Shown here: positions 52,307 to 62,140 of the stretch, piece after piece
Layout of the letters: each line of letters starts with the position of its first letter
How positions within the stretch are numbered: the first letter of the stretch is position 1
Assembly (NCBI RefSeq): GCF_037039395.1
Contig: NZ_CP146242.1
Location: forward strand, 2,925,001 to 2,989,000
Length of the DNA: 64,000 bases
From: Agrobacterium vitis
GTDB lineage: Bacteria > Pseudomonadota > Alphaproteobacteria > Rhizobiales > Rhizobiaceae
Reading direction: 5' to 3'
Notes under the pieces: generated by a model
The model's input: the letters and a program-made list of their open reading frames with translations, nothing else
Told to the model about the DNA's origin: nothing
Database searches by the model: none
Position numbers and translations under genes: made by a program

Positions 52307-53758
52307 TTACCGCTTGCGTGATCTGTTGCGCTTGCGGGTATTGCCTGGTTGGCCGAAGCCTTGCTTAACGGGGCTTTGCTGAACGGTTGGGGGCGTATCG
52401 GCAACAGCGACAAGCTCGGAAATCGTTTGGGCAGACGCTTCGGGGGCCAGTTCGTCAGGAGCCAGTATCTGCGCAGTTTCGACCTTGTCTTCGTGCGTGA
52501 CCGGCTCGGACAGCGGCGCATCGGCAGGCTGCTGCGGGATGACATCGTGCGTGTTGTCAGCCGCCGCCGCGTCGACGGGTTCGGCAGATATTTCCGGCTC
52601 CGGTTCCAATGAAACCGGCTCCTCAACGATAACTCTCTCATCATCGTGTCTGTCATTGTCGTTCATAGCACTGTTTTGGGCACTGGCTTGTGCACTGGCC
52701 TGGACGGGCGTTTCGCTGGCTTGCGTCACCGCAGGGGGAACGACCAGAGCCAGAAGCGACGGAATTGCATGTTCCGACGGTGCGTCTGTGCTTGCCGTGT
52801 CCAAGGCAGTGGCGGGGGACGCGGACAGCGCCTGCGCCAAAAGATCGGCGATTTTCAGCGTGCCCGGCAGGGATGTGTTGGTCGAATGGCCAGCGCGTGC
52901 GACGCGGACACTATTGGTCATCGGAGCTGTGGCATTCAATTCGCCGTACCAGTCGAGTTCACCGATGATCGCCAAGGGTGGCGAAAATGGCGCAGGCAAC
53001 GCGACGCGGGTGCTGAAGGTGATGATCTGTAGCCGCTCTGCCAGGATGGGAAGCCGTTCGGGTGCTTCTTTTTCAATGGCGTTCAGCGCTTCAGCGACGA
53101 TCTGGTTGCCCTTGGAATGGCCGGTGACAAGGTTGAACCGCAGGTCCGGGTGGCACAGCAGCGCCTGAACCGTGTCGGCATCGAGACTGGTGCGACGCGG
53201 CGGTTGCGATATTTTCGGGCGGCGCTGATAGGCGCCGAATTGCGGACGTCCGACCAGATCGTCGATCATCTCGAAATTGCGGCGCAGAAAGCCCAGCGGG
53301 CCAAAGAAGAAGGCGCCACCCAGGGCCTCCGCAACCACATCGCCCAGTCCATAGCCGGACACCACCGCGCAGACCGGTGCCTCGATGGCGTCGGCGACAT
53401 TGCGGGCAAAGGCAGCAGCCCCAGCGGCGGAGCCGCCAATGCCCGCCACCGCCATGGCCCGGACCTCGCGGCCACCGCGCAGCAGATATTCATCCACCGT
53501 TTCGCACAGCGTCAGCATGCCCTGGCCGGTGGGCGGCACGATCATGATCAGCCCTTCGGCGGCCAATGCGTCGCTGATATAGAAGGCCTCGTCCGAGGTC
53601 AGCGCCCGGATGTCGTAATAGAGCGCATCGAGGCTGCTGTTGCGCAACCGCCAGGGCTCCAACGCGGCATTGCGCAAGGGCCGCTTTTGCAGCCTTTCCG
53701 GCAGCGAAAGCGACCGGGCAAATTGGGTCAAGCCAAAGGTGAAGGCTGTCTCGAACAT
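52307..53758 (-). CDS. Alpha/beta-hydrolase-like protein with long acidic tail
   Basis: A 483-residue protein. Residues about 90-310 contain a lipase-type nucleophile elbow GHSKGN (VTGHSKGNQIVAEALNA) and an upstream Gly-rich loop (VAGIGGSAAGAAAFARN). Residues about 330-460 are a low-complexity Ala/Glu/Pro/Ser tail without structure, and the extreme C-terminus is basic (KRNRSRKR). Whether the hydrolase works is unknown. ATG 53758 has GGGAGAAGACCA before it; the longer frame is less likely. It is convergent with the flagellin gene, but its function is not evidently flagellar. Confidence 0.72.
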   Translation of the reverse strand: MFETAFTFGLTQFARSLSLPERLQKRPLRNAALEPWRLRNSSLDALYYDIRALTSDEAFYISDALAAEGLIMIVPPTGQGMLTLCETVDEYLLRGGREVRAMAVAGIGGSAAGAAAFARNVADAIEAPVCAVVSGYGLGDVVAEALGGAFFFGPLGFLRRNFEMIDDLVGRPQFGAYQRRPKISQPPRRTSLDADTVQALLCHPDLRFNLVTGHSKGNQIVAEALNAIEKEAPERLPILAERLQIITFSTRVALPAPFSPPLAIIGELDWYGELNATAPMTNSVRVARAGHSTNTSLPGTLKIADLLAQALSASPATALDTASTDAPSEHAIPSLLALVVPPAVTQASETPVQASAQASAQNSAMNDNDRHDDERVIVEEPVSLEPEPEISAEPVDAAAADNTHDVIPQQPADAPLSEPVTHEDKVETAQILAPDELAPEASAQTISELVAVADTPPTVQQSPVKQGFGQPGNTRKRNRSRKR

Positions 53759-53994
53759 TGGTCTTCTCCCATGTGTTTTGTTGCGTTGCAACTTATGGGC
53801 GCGCAATTCGATTAGCAACTGTTACTTTATTTTTTTTGCACTAACGAAAAGACGGTATTCGTCCATCATTGCAAATCCAACCCAGCATAGCACAGGCTGG
53901 ACCCGCTGGCTTTGTGCAAAGCCAAATTTCCATGCACATGTCTGTGTGGTGTTTATCGCGATGAAAACGAGGCGAGCCGCGGTATTCCGCTGGT

Positions 53995-54480
53995 TCAGCG
54001 CCGCGTCTGGCGTAGCGCCTCACCGGCGATCATGGCCGCCGACATCGCGACATTGATGGAGCGCTGGCCCTCGACCATCGGGATCAGGATGCGGGCATCG
54101 GCGCCGTCATGGACATGGTCGGGCACGCCAGCGCTTTCGCGGCCAAACAGCAGGATATCGTCGGGTTGGAAGGCAAGTTCGGTATAGGGCATGGCCGCCT
54201 TGGTGGAGGCCAGAACCAGCCTGCGCGCACTGTCCTTGCGCCAATCCTCAAATTGCGCCCAGTTGACATGCCGGGTGAGGGTAACGGCGGCGAGATAGTC
54301 CATTCCCGCCCGCTTCAGATTGCGGTCCGACAGGTCGAAACCGGCAGGCTCGATAATATCGACACCCAGGCCCAGGCAGGCGGCGAGCCGCAGGATCGTG
54401 CCGGTATTGCCGGGAATATCCGGCTGGTAAAGGGCGATGCGGAGCGTGGAGGGGGAGACGCCGGGGATGCTATTGGTCAT
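53995..54480 (-). CDS. trmL: tRNA (cytidine/uridine-2'-O-)-methyltransferase, SPOUT family
   Basis: Methylates the 2'-O of the wobble nucleotide (position 34) of leucine tRNAs. The 161-residue protein has the SPOUT knot motifs: LYQPDIPGNTGTILRLAACLG at about residues 18-38, ILLFGRESAGVP (about 108-119) and the knot-tail IPMVEGQRSINVAMSAAMIAGEALRQ. The frame is open upstream; ATG 54480 is chosen because the family begins shortly before LRIALYQP. It is divergent from the ABC exporter. Confidence 0.9.
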   Translation of the reverse strand: MTNSIPGVSPSTLRIALYQPDIPGNTGTILRLAACLGLGVDIIEPAGFDLSDRNLKRAGMDYLAAVTLTRHVNWAQFEDWRKDSARRLVLASTKAAMPYTELAFQPDDILLFGRESAGVPDHVHDGADARILIPMVEGQRSINVAMSAAMIAGEALRQTRR

Positions 54481-54945
54481 GGCGTTTGAATACCGGCTTC
54501 GCTGCGGCCTGTCTGTTGTCGATGGGCAACAGTGCGACCGCAAAACAGGGTGCCGTTCCGATTGCGACTTTTCAATTTCCCGCTGCGTCTTTATTGAAAG
54601 TGCATCTTTACTCGAGACAGGGAGGCACGCATGACCGATATCCACTGGATGCGCCATCCCGCTGCACGAATTCTCCGTCAGCGCTGAGCCCTCTCGACTT
54701 TTCCTTAACCTGTCGAAACGCCATCGCCTGAACTGTGCTCTTGCCCGAACTGCGCTCTTGCAAGAGGCGATGTCTTTCTCAATCCCATGGCTGATTTCGC
54801 CTGAACCTTTGCAGTCAGGCGGTCATGCCGCCAATCGGCTGGCCCTTTCGCGGTTGGCCGCCGTTTACCGATTGAGCTTGCCATATCCCGGTTGCTTTGC
54901 CGCGATACGCGCTATATCGGTCCGGCAAGCTGATGGAGACTGAAG
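54481..54945. other. Intergenic region trmL/ABC exporter
   Basis: A 465-base region for both promoters with no supported gene. It contains a 17-base-period direct repeat, gaactgtgctcttgcc (54730-54745) and gaactgcgctcttgc (54747-54761), which could be a regulatory site. Short open frames here lack ribosome sites and recognisable domains. Confidence 0.4.
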
Positions 54946-56805
54946 ATGTTTACCTGGTTCGAACGCCAACTCAATCCCTATCCGGCCGAGCAACCCAGCC
55001 TGCCGCCCAAGGGTCTGTTCCGCTTCATCTGGCATTATACCAGGCCCGCTGCCGGCTGGCTGGCGCTGATGGCCGTGCTGGTGATGCTGATTGCGGTGGG
55101 CGAGGTGATGCTCTTCCAGTTTCTCGGCGATATCGTCACCTGGCTCTCCCATGCCAACCGCGATACGTTCCTGCAAACCGAAGGCTGGCGGCTGGTGGGC
55201 ATGGGCGCCTTGGTCCTGGTGTTTCTGCCGGGCATTGCCACGATCAATTCGCTGATCGTGCATCAGACGCTGCTGGGCAATTTCCCGATGATCGCCCGCT
55301 GGCAGATGCATCGCTTCCTGCTCAACCATTCCATGACGTTTTTCGCCAACGAGTTTTCTGGCCGGGTCTCGACCAAGGTCATGCAGACCTCGCTGGCGGT
55401 GCGCGAAACCGTGGTCAAGGTGCTGGATGTCTTCGTCTACGTCATCACCTATTTCATCTCGATGCTGGTGGTGATCGCCTCTGCCGACCTGCGCCTGCTG
55501 GTGCCGATGCTGGTCTGGCTCGGCATCTATATCTCGATTGTCACCTATTACGTGCCCAGGCTGCGCAAGATCGCCGCACTCCAGGCCGATACCCGCTCGA
55601 CCATGACCGGGCGGATCGTCGATAGCTATACCAATATCGCCACGGTCAAGCTGTTCTCCCACACCAGGCGGGAGGAGGACTATGCCAAGGGCGCCATGGA
55701 CGAATTCCTGCAATCCGTGCATGCGCAGATGCGCAAGGTGACACTGTTTCAGGTTCTGGTCTATCTCAATAATTGCACGGTCATCTTCATGATCGGCGCG
55801 CTGTCCGTCTGGCTGTGGCTGACGGCCTCCATCCAGGTCGGCGCCATCGCCATTGCCATCGGGCTTGCCATGCGGGTCAACAGCATGTCGCAATGGGTGA
55901 TGTGGGAAGTGTCGGCGCTGTTTGAAAATATCGGCACCGTCTATGACGGCATGGAGATGATGACCAAGCCCCATGACATTACCGACAAGCCCGATGCCAA
56001 GCCACTGACCGTGCCCAAGGGCGAGATTGTCTATGACAAGGTTCGCTTCCACTATGGAAAGACGCGCGGCGTGATCGACGATTTCTCGCTGACCATAAAG
56101 GCTGGCGAAAAGGTCGGGCTTGTTGGCCGTTCCGGCGCTGGCAAGACGACCCTGATGAACCTGCTGCTGCGATTCTATGATGTCGAAAAGGGCCACGTCA
56201 CCATCGACGGGCAGGATATCGGGGCCGTGACCCAGGATAGCCTGCGGGGCCAGATCGGCGTCGTCACTCAGGATACCTCGCTGCTGCACCGGTCGATCCG
56301 TGACAATATTGCCTATGGTCGCCCGGATGCCAGCGATGCCGAAGTGGTCGAGGCGGCAAAACGCGCCAATGCCTGGGACTTCATCGAGAACCTGGTCGAC
56401 ATGCAGGGCCGGGTCGGACTGGATGCGCAGGTGGGTGAACGGGGCGTGAAACTATCCGGCGGTCAGCGTCAGCGGATTGCCATCGCCCGGGTCTTCCTGA
56501 AAAACGCGCCGATCCTGGTGCTGGATGAGGCGACCTCGGCGCTTGACTCTGAGGTAGAGGCCGCCATTCAGGAGAGCCTGTTTGCGCTGATGGAGGGCAA
56601 GACAGTGATCGCCATCGCCCATCGTCTCTCGACCTTGACCGAAATGGACCGTCTGGTGGTGCTGGACAAGGGCCGGATCATCGAGACCGGCACCCATCAT
56701 CAACTCGCCAACCATGGCGGCGTCTATGCCGATCTGTGGAACCGCCAGTCGGGTGGGTTCTTGGGAGACGAGGCCACCGAAGTGCAGGAAACGGCGGCGG
56801 AGTGA
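54946..56805 (+). CDS. ABC exporter, fused permease and ATPase, copy 1
   Basis: A 619-residue half-transporter of the multidrug/lipid type. Six membrane helices fill residues about 30-340; the ATPase domain has Walker A GRSGAGKTTL (about 403-412), signature LSGGQRQRIA and Walker B ILVLDEATSALD (about 524-535). It probably works as a homodimer or with its paralogue 57588-59465, which has the same domain layout and very similar ATPase domains. GGAGACTG is seven bases before ATG 54946. Substrate unknown. Confidence 0.93.
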   Translation: MFTWFERQLNPYPAEQPSLPPKGLFRFIWHYTRPAAGWLALMAVLVMLIAVGEVMLFQFLGDIVTWLSHANRDTFLQTEGWRLVGMGALVLVFLPGIATINSLIVHQTLLGNFPMIARWQMHRFLLNHSMTFFANEFSGRVSTKVMQTSLAVRETVVKVLDVFVYVITYFISMLVVIASADLRLLVPMLVWLGIYISIVTYYVPRLRKIAALQADTRSTMTGRIVDSYTNIATVKLFSHTRREEDYAKGAMDEFLQSVHAQMRKVTLFQVLVYLNNCTVIFMIGALSVWLWLTASIQVGAIAIAIGLAMRVNSMSQWVMWEVSALFENIGTVYDGMEMMTKPHDITDKPDAKPLTVPKGEIVYDKVRFHYGKTRGVIDDFSLTIKAGEKVGLVGRSGAGKTTLMNLLLRFYDVEKGHVTIDGQDIGAVTQDSLRGQIGVVTQDTSLLHRSIRDNIAYGRPDASDAEVVEAAKRANAWDFIENLVDMQGRVGLDAQVGERGVKLSGGQRQRIAIARVFLKNAPILVLDEATSALDSEVEAAIQESLFALMEGKTVIAIAHRLSTLTEMDRLVVLDKGRIIETGTHHQLANHGGVYADLWNRQSGGFLGDEATEVQETAAE

Positions 56806-56950
56806 TCCGCCGCCATTGTTTGCTGGCAGCCGCTCTCTCATTTCCGACGTCATGCTCGGCATTGTGTCGAGCATCTGATACCACTGCTGTCTTGAATGAA
56901 GGTGATGGTATGGATCTGGCGGCAGATCCTGGTTGAAAAGCTATACGGGC

Positions 56951-57403
56951 CTATAACGGCTTTCGGAAGAAGACGACGCGCTGTGTCTCCTCAAAGCCCA
57001 AAGCGGTATGGAGCGCATGGCTGGCTGAATTGTCTAGCGGCGCGTCAGAGCCAAATTCAACACATCCAAGCGACTTTCCCCATTCGGCAACGGCATTGCA
57101 AAGCACTCCTGCAATCCCTTGTCGCCTCTCAGCGGGCCGGACGTAAATCCCTTCGAGGAATAGAACGGGCGAACTGCTGCATCCATTCACATAATCATGT
57201 CGCAAACTGGCCTCAGCAAAGCCGACCGCTTCATTCGCGGTGTCTCGGACGATAAACGCGATGGCTTTTCCACTTTGCGAGAGAAACGTTCGGCCCAATT
57301 CAGCGCGATGATCTTCAAGTGTGTGATGCGGCCAGAGCGCGGTACGAAGCTGCGCCCACGGCTCAACATCTTTTATCGTCCCAATCTCAACAATCAACTT
57401 CAT
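56951..57403 (-). CDS. Aminoglycoside 6'-N-acetyltransferase-like protein
   Basis: A 150-residue GNAT resembling the AAC(6') enzymes that acetylate aminoglycosides at the 6' amine. Shared features: LRTALWPHHTLEDHRAEL, VLFLEGIYVRPAERRQGIAGVLC, GCVEFGSDAPLDNSASHALHTALGFEETQRVVFFRKPL. These match the AAC(6')-I consensus closely, but resistance activity is not proven; some such chromosomal genes have other natural substrates. It lies between two paralogous ABC exporters, on the opposite strand, without mobile-element flanks. Confidence 0.85.
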   Translation of the reverse strand: MKLIVEIGTIKDVEPWAQLRTALWPHHTLEDHRAELGRTFLSQSGKAIAFIVRDTANEAVGFAEASLRHDYVNGCSSSPVLFLEGIYVRPAERRQGIAGVLCNAVAEWGKSLGCVEFGSDAPLDNSASHALHTALGFEETQRVVFFRKPL

Positions 57404-57587
57404 ATTGGGGTTCCCTTCAGGGCGCTTTCGGCTCGGCGTTCTAGTGTCACGGCAACCAGGGTGTTACCATCCTGATCACGCAAATATAACCGGCCAATCG
57501 ACATCAGCACCTTTGTCCCGGTCCGCAATAGCCCTAACTTGCGATAGAACCGACTCGTCCCGTTCGGCTCTATCGAGGTCCCGCCCC

Positions 57588-59465
57588 ATGCTGATTGCCG
57601 CCGTCATCCGCCTGTTCGAACGCTGGGTCGATCCCTTTACCGAGCGTGCGGATCTTTGCCCGCCGCGTGGCACCACGGCTTTCGTGTGGTTTTACGTGCG
57701 CCAAGCCAAGTGGGCATTTTTTGCCATGGCTATATTTGGTGGCGCGGTGGCAGTCATGGAAGCCAGCATGTTCTGGTTTGTCGGGCGGCTGGTGGATCTG
57801 ATCGATACCGTCCCCAAAGCCGCAGGCTGGCAGGGGCTGCTCGGTGCGCATGGGCTTGAACTGCTGGGCATTGCCGCCGTTGTCGTCTTCGTGCGATTTG
57901 CGGTGATCACGCTGAGCGCGCTGGTCGAAGAACAGGTCGTGGTGCTGAATTTTCTCAATCTGGTGCGTTGGCAAAGCCATGTGCATGTCGCGCGCCAATC
58001 GCTGAACTTCTTCCATAATGATTTTGCCGGGCGGATTGCCACCAAGGTCTGGGCAGGCGGGCAGGCGACGGGCGATCTTCTGACGTCGCTGTTGCAGGTC
58101 GCCTGGTTCATGGTGATCTATACGATTTCCACCATGGCGCTGCTGGCGCAACTGGACTGGGTGCTGGCGGCGATCATTGCCGTCTGGGTGCTGGTTTTCG
58201 CGGTGCTGGCCCGCTATTTCGTGCCGCGCATCCGCCGCCATGCCCGCGACACAGCCGAAGCAGGTTCGGCGCTGACCGGCAGGCTGGTCGACAGCTATGC
58301 GAATATCCAGACCCTGAAACTGTTTGCCCGTGAGCGGCAGAACGACCACTACATCCGCGCCGGCTTCGAGCGGTTTCAGGCGGCGCAAGCGCCCTTTACC
58401 CGGCTGATCACAGGGGTGCGCGCCTCGCTGGCGCTGCTGTCGGGGGGCATGATCCTGATGATTGCCGCCGTCTGTATTGATCGCTGGTTTTCAGGGGCGA
58501 TGACGGCGGGTGGCATGGCGTTTACCCTTGGCCTCGTGCTGCGCCTCAGCATGCTGTTGAACCGGATGATGACCCAGTTGAACGGTATGATGCGCAATAT
58601 CGGCACGATCCAGAACGCCGCCGAGATGATTTCCCAGCCCATCGGCCTGAAGGACCGGCCCGATGCCAAGGTGCTCACTGTCACCGGCCCGGAAATCCGC
58701 TTTGAGGATGTGTCCTTCCACTATGGCAAGCAGAAGGGCGCCATCGACCATCTGTCGCTGACCATCAAGCCCGGCGAGAAGGTTGGCATTGTCGGACGCT
58801 CCGGGGCTGGCAAAACCACGCTGGTCAACCTTCTGCTGCGGTTCTACGATGTCGAGGGCGGTGCGATCCGCATCGATGGCCAGGATCTGCGCGAGGTGAC
58901 GCAGGAAAGCCTGCGGGGCAAGATCGGCATGGTGACGCAGGATACAGCCCTGCTGCATCGCTCGATCCGTGACAACATCCTGTTTGGCCGCGATGAGGCG
59001 AGCGAAGAGCAGTTGCGCGCCGCCGCCGACCAGGCCGAGGCGCTGGGCTTTATCGAAAAACTGGTCGATCAGCGCGGACGAACCGGCTTTGACGTGCATG
59101 TCGGCGAGCGCGGCGTGAAACTTTCCGGCGGCCAGCGCCAGCGGATCGCCATCGCCCGGGTGATGCTGAAAGATGCCCCGATCCTGGTGCTGGATGAGGC
59201 AACCTCGGCGCTCGATTCGGAAGTGGAAGCCGCCATCCAGTCCAATCTGGAACAGCTGATGACCGGCAAAACCGTGCTCGCCATCGCCCACCGCCTCTCC
59301 ACCATCGCCAGCCTCGACCGCCTCGTGGTGATCGACCAGGGCTGGATCATCGAAGAGGGTAGCCATGACGAGCTGGTGGAGCGGGGCGGGCTCTACGCCG
59401 AGCTTTGGGCGCGCCAATCGGGGGGATTTATTGGCGGCGAGGAGCAGGACCGGGCGGCGGAATAG
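57588..59465 (+). CDS. ABC exporter, fused permease and ATPase, copy 2
   Basis: A 625-residue half-transporter homologous to the one at 54946. Its ATPase domain carries GRSGAGKTTL, LSGGQRQRIA and ILVLDEATSALD in nearly identical context. ATG 57588 has GAGG about nine bases upstream; an open frame extends further but lacks membrane-domain similarity. It may form a heterodimer with the first exporter. The substrate is unknown. Confidence 0.92.
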   Translation: MLIAAVIRLFERWVDPFTERADLCPPRGTTAFVWFYVRQAKWAFFAMAIFGGAVAVMEASMFWFVGRLVDLIDTVPKAAGWQGLLGAHGLELLGIAAVVVFVRFAVITLSALVEEQVVVLNFLNLVRWQSHVHVARQSLNFFHNDFAGRIATKVWAGGQATGDLLTSLLQVAWFMVIYTISTMALLAQLDWVLAAIIAVWVLVFAVLARYFVPRIRRHARDTAEAGSALTGRLVDSYANIQTLKLFARERQNDHYIRAGFERFQAAQAPFTRLITGVRASLALLSGGMILMIAAVCIDRWFSGAMTAGGMAFTLGLVLRLSMLLNRMMTQLNGMMRNIGTIQNAAEMISQPIGLKDRPDAKVLTVTGPEIRFEDVSFHYGKQKGAIDHLSLTIKPGEKVGIVGRSGAGKTTLVNLLLRFYDVEGGAIRIDGQDLREVTQESLRGKIGMVTQDTALLHRSIRDNILFGRDEASEEQLRAAADQAEALGFIEKLVDQRGRTGFDVHVGERGVKLSGGQRQRIAIARVMLKDAPILVLDEATSALDSEVEAAIQSNLEQLMTGKTVLAIAHRLSTIASLDRLVVIDQGWIIEEGSHDELVERGGLYAELWARQSGGFIGGEEQDRAAE

Positions 59466-59571
59466 GGTGGCCTCGTCATTGCCTTCCAGGGGTGTCCGCT
59501 TTACGCTCAGCGCTATCTATAGATAGCGTGTTCGTAATACGAATATTACGCCGAATGAATCAGGCTGGTCC

Positions 59572-59820
59572 ATGTATGAGATGACGAAAACGAAGGGGTC
59601 TTTCACGAAAATGAGGACGCTTCGCTGGAGGCTGGCGATTACCTTTTTAAAGATCGTTTTCCGCAAGGAAGAAAGACTAATCTACTCTCTCAAGGCGCTT
59701 GGAATGAGTGATCTCTACTGCGTGCGGGCTCTCGAATTCGGTTATCATCTGGACAATTACTCGGCGAGCATGCTGATCGGCAAGTTCATTGCTAATCCAT
59801 TTACTGAACCTAAAATCTGA
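59572..59820 (+). CDS. Unrecognised small protein
   Basis: An 82-residue basic N-terminal sequence (MRTLRWRLAITFLKIVFRKEERLIYSLKALG) with no recognised domain; a short hydrophobic stretch (LAITFLKIVF) could be membrane-associated. The gene has ATG 59572 without a clear ribosome site, and composition looks less GC-rich than neighbours. Support is limited to the open frame and its position between larger genes. Confidence 0.4.
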   Translation: MYEMTKTKGSFTKMRTLRWRLAITFLKIVFRKEERLIYSLKALGMSDLYCVRALEFGYHLDNYSASMLIGKFIANPFTEPKI

Positions 59821-59888
59821 GCCGTCCTTCCGGGTCGCAGTTCATTATTCCGCAGTGCCTTTCAACAAGCCAATAGAACTATTAGGCC

Positions 59889-60830
59889 TCACCCCTTCGG
59901 CAGCAGCAGATCGGTGATCAGTCCATAATGGTTGGAGCCGAAATTCGAGGGAATGCGTGACAGCTTCGCTGCCATCAGCGGGCTGCGGATGAAAATATGG
60001 TCGATCGGCACGCCGAGGGCGCCGCCGATGATTGGCCAGGTGGCGGGCTCGAACCCGGTCGTGGTCATGCTGGTGACTTTCAGCAGTTTCTGCATGTCGG
60101 GCGCCAGCGTCGAGGCGTTGAAATCGCCGGCCAGCAGGAGAGGGCCATCGATGCCGCTCAAGACATCGCCCAGCTCTCCCAGTTCCTCCATGTGATAGCC
60201 GTCGAAATAGGGCTTGCTCAAATGGGCAGCGGCCAGATGCAAGGCGGTGCCGCCGACGTGGATTTTCGCCATGGCGAACCGGTCGCGCCTGAGATCGCTG
60301 AGATTGCCGACATAGATCATCTCAAGCGGATATTTCGAGAGGATCATCAGGTCGCAGGTCGGCGTGTGCTCACCGCAGCCGATCCGGTAGGGATAGGTCT
60401 TCACCAGCCGGTCGAGATGCAGGGAAACGGGGGCCGCCTCCATCACATAGGCGACATCCGCACCCGATTCGAGAATGTAATCGGTGATCGCACCGCCGTT
60501 TTCCAGGTTGTCGCCCAGCACGTTGAAGGACAGGACCCTGAACTGCTGCATGCGCGCCAGATCGATCCGGGGTGTTGGCGGCAGGGTGGCCCAGATCATC
60601 CAGACGGCATGACCGGCGATGAACAGTGTGGCGGCCAGAAGGGTCATGGTGAACAGGCCGGGGCGTAGCGCCAGGCAGAACAGCGCCACGAGCAGCATGG
60701 ACAGCCCGGCGTGAAGCTGGAGGCTATAGATCACCCCTGCACCCCAGAAACTGGTCGTGTAACGCAGGGCAAAGACGCCAAGGGCAAGCACGAGCAGGGT
60801 TGCCATGATGTGCAGCAGCATCGATTTCAT
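59889..60830 (-). CDS. Endonuclease/exonuclease/phosphatase-family membrane protein
   Basis: A 313-residue protein. Three N-terminal transmembrane helices (to about residue 85) are followed by an EEP-fold domain: FNVLGDN (about 98-104), VMEAAP, LAAAHLSKPYF, GDFNAS (about 216-221) and the terminal SNHYGLITDLLLP with the catalytic His. The domain probably lies in the periplasm. Substrate could be a nucleic acid, phospholipid or phosphoinositide; unknown. Confidence 0.87.
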   Translation of the reverse strand: MKSMLLHIMATLLVLALGVFALRYTTSFWGAGVIYSLQLHAGLSMLLVALFCLALRPGLFTMTLLAATLFIAGHAVWMIWATLPPTPRIDLARMQQFRVLSFNVLGDNLENGGAITDYILESGADVAYVMEAAPVSLHLDRLVKTYPYRIGCGEHTPTCDLMILSKYPLEMIYVGNLSDLRRDRFAMAKIHVGGTALHLAAAHLSKPYFDGYHMEELGELGDVLSGIDGPLLLAGDFNASTLAPDMQKLLKVTSMTTTGFEPATWPIIGGALGVPIDHIFIRSPLMAAKLSRIPSNFGSNHYGLITDLLLPKG

Positions 60831-61530
60831 CTTCTTGCCTTTTGCGGAATTGCAGTGTCATGCAGCCTATAGGGTGTCGACTGCGCTTCTATAACACTTT
60901 CTATTTGTTGCATGATTTTATCTTTAAACCGATTCCGGTTGTCGTCCCATGCTTCAATCGCCATGCATACGGCCTGTCAGATGGCACGGAACCTGATTTC
61001 CGAAAAGACAATATCCGGCAACCAAGCCTGCACCTTGGGGCTTCATAACGAGACCGCCAGAATCCCGAGGTCAACTCACAACGATCACACATGCAGATCA
61101 CGAAAATTTTGCAGCGCAACAGTCACTTGCGCATTGCACAAGTCTTGACTTTTTTCAAATCAGGTTTGCAGCGAAAAGCGTGAAAAACAGGGCTCTTCTC
61201 GTGTCCTGGCTCTTGATAAAGCGCAAATCCCTGCAATTGCAGGGGAATTTTTATCCCTGGTTTTCCTAAAGTTTTCCGCGACATGTTGCCTCTGATGCGG
61301 TTGAACACTGGACAGATTTCACCAGCGCGCATAGAAATTGACTTGGAGGCGGAGAATCCATGGCGATTTTGTGGCGTCATGGATGCCGTCAGGGGGACCG
61401 CTGCCGTAGGACCTGCTCGTTGAACGGGTATTGCGGCGGATGAAAAATGATCGAGCGTCCTTTGCGGGTGAGAGTGACCCATGGCGCTCCAACGGTTTGT
61501 CGCAGGCGATGCGAAGAGGATGGTTTGACC
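60831..61530. other. Long intergenic region before petA
   Basis: About 700 bases. A degraded part of the palindromic repeat family (ttgcatgattttatctttaa) lies near 60907-60938. A perfect 16-base palindrome, ccctgcaattgcaggg (61229-61244), is followed by gaattttta and could act as a terminator or operator. The petABC promoter should lie near 61260-61500. No gene is supported. Confidence 0.45.
60907..60938 (+). repeat. Degraded half of the palindromic repeat (copy E)
   Basis: Retains ttgcat, tctttaaaccg and attccggtt of hairpin 1, but the right arm is lost, so it cannot form the hairpin seen in other copies. Confidence 0.45.
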
Positions 61531-62127
61531 GTGAGCGAACACAATACACAGACTGAAACTGCGAGCGGAGGCATGGGCGCGGGCGAGCCGACGCGCCGCG
61601 ACTTCCTTTATCTCGCCACCGGCATGGCGGGCGCAGTTGGCGCCGCGGCTGTGGCCTGGCCCTTTATCGACCAGATGCGGCCCGATGCCTCGACCCTGGC
61701 TTTGGCCTCTATCGAGGTCGATGTCTCGGCTCTTCAGCCGGGCATGTCGCTGACGGTGAAGTGGCGTGGCAAGCCGGTCTTCATCCGCAACCGCACCGAC
61801 AAGGAAGTGGAAGAGGCCAAGGGCGTGCCGATTGCCCAGCTGAAGGACCCGGTGGCGCGCAACGCCAATGCCGGCGACGACGCCCAGGCGACCGATCTTG
61901 CCCGCTCGGCGGGGCAAGGCAAGGAAAACTGGATCGTGATGATCGGCTCCTGCACCCATCTCGGCTGCGTACCGCTTGGTCAGGCCGGGGAATATGGCGG
62001 GTGGTTCTGTCCCTGTCATGGCTCGGTCTACGATACGGCGGGCCGTATTCGCAAAGGTCCGGCGCCGGAAAACCTGCATATTCCAAATTATGGGTTCGTA
62101 TCCAATACCGTGATCAAGATCGGCTGA
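61531..62127 (+). CDS. petA: Ubiquinol-cytochrome c reductase iron-sulfur subunit
   Basis: Rieske subunit of the bc1 complex (198 residues). A twin-arginine signal/anchor ([26 protein letters not shown]) is near residues 21-46; the [2Fe-2S] ligands are in CTHLGCVP and CPCHGS near 132-156. It passes electrons from ubiquinol to cytochrome c1. GTG 61531 (SEHNTQTE) is used; AGAGGA lies about eleven bases before. The frame extends upstream to 61447 but the family length supports 61531. First gene of petABC. Confidence 0.95.
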   Translation: MSEHNTQTETASGGMGAGEPTRRDFLYLATGMAGAVGAAAVAWPFIDQMRPDASTLALASIEVDVSALQPGMSLTVKWRGKPVFIRNRTDKEVEEAKGVPIAQLKDPVARNANAGDDAQATDLARSAGQGKENWIVMIGSCTHLGCVPLGQAGEYGGWFCPCHGSVYDTAGRIRKGPAPENLHIPNYGFVSNTVIKIG

Positions 62128-62140
62128 GGGGGAGAGATTG

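Noticed and set aside
54865..56289. Minus-strand open frame of 474 residues opposite ABC exporter copy 1
   Set aside because: The product is His/Asp-rich without a domain and is the shadow of the exporter's Walker-motif frame.
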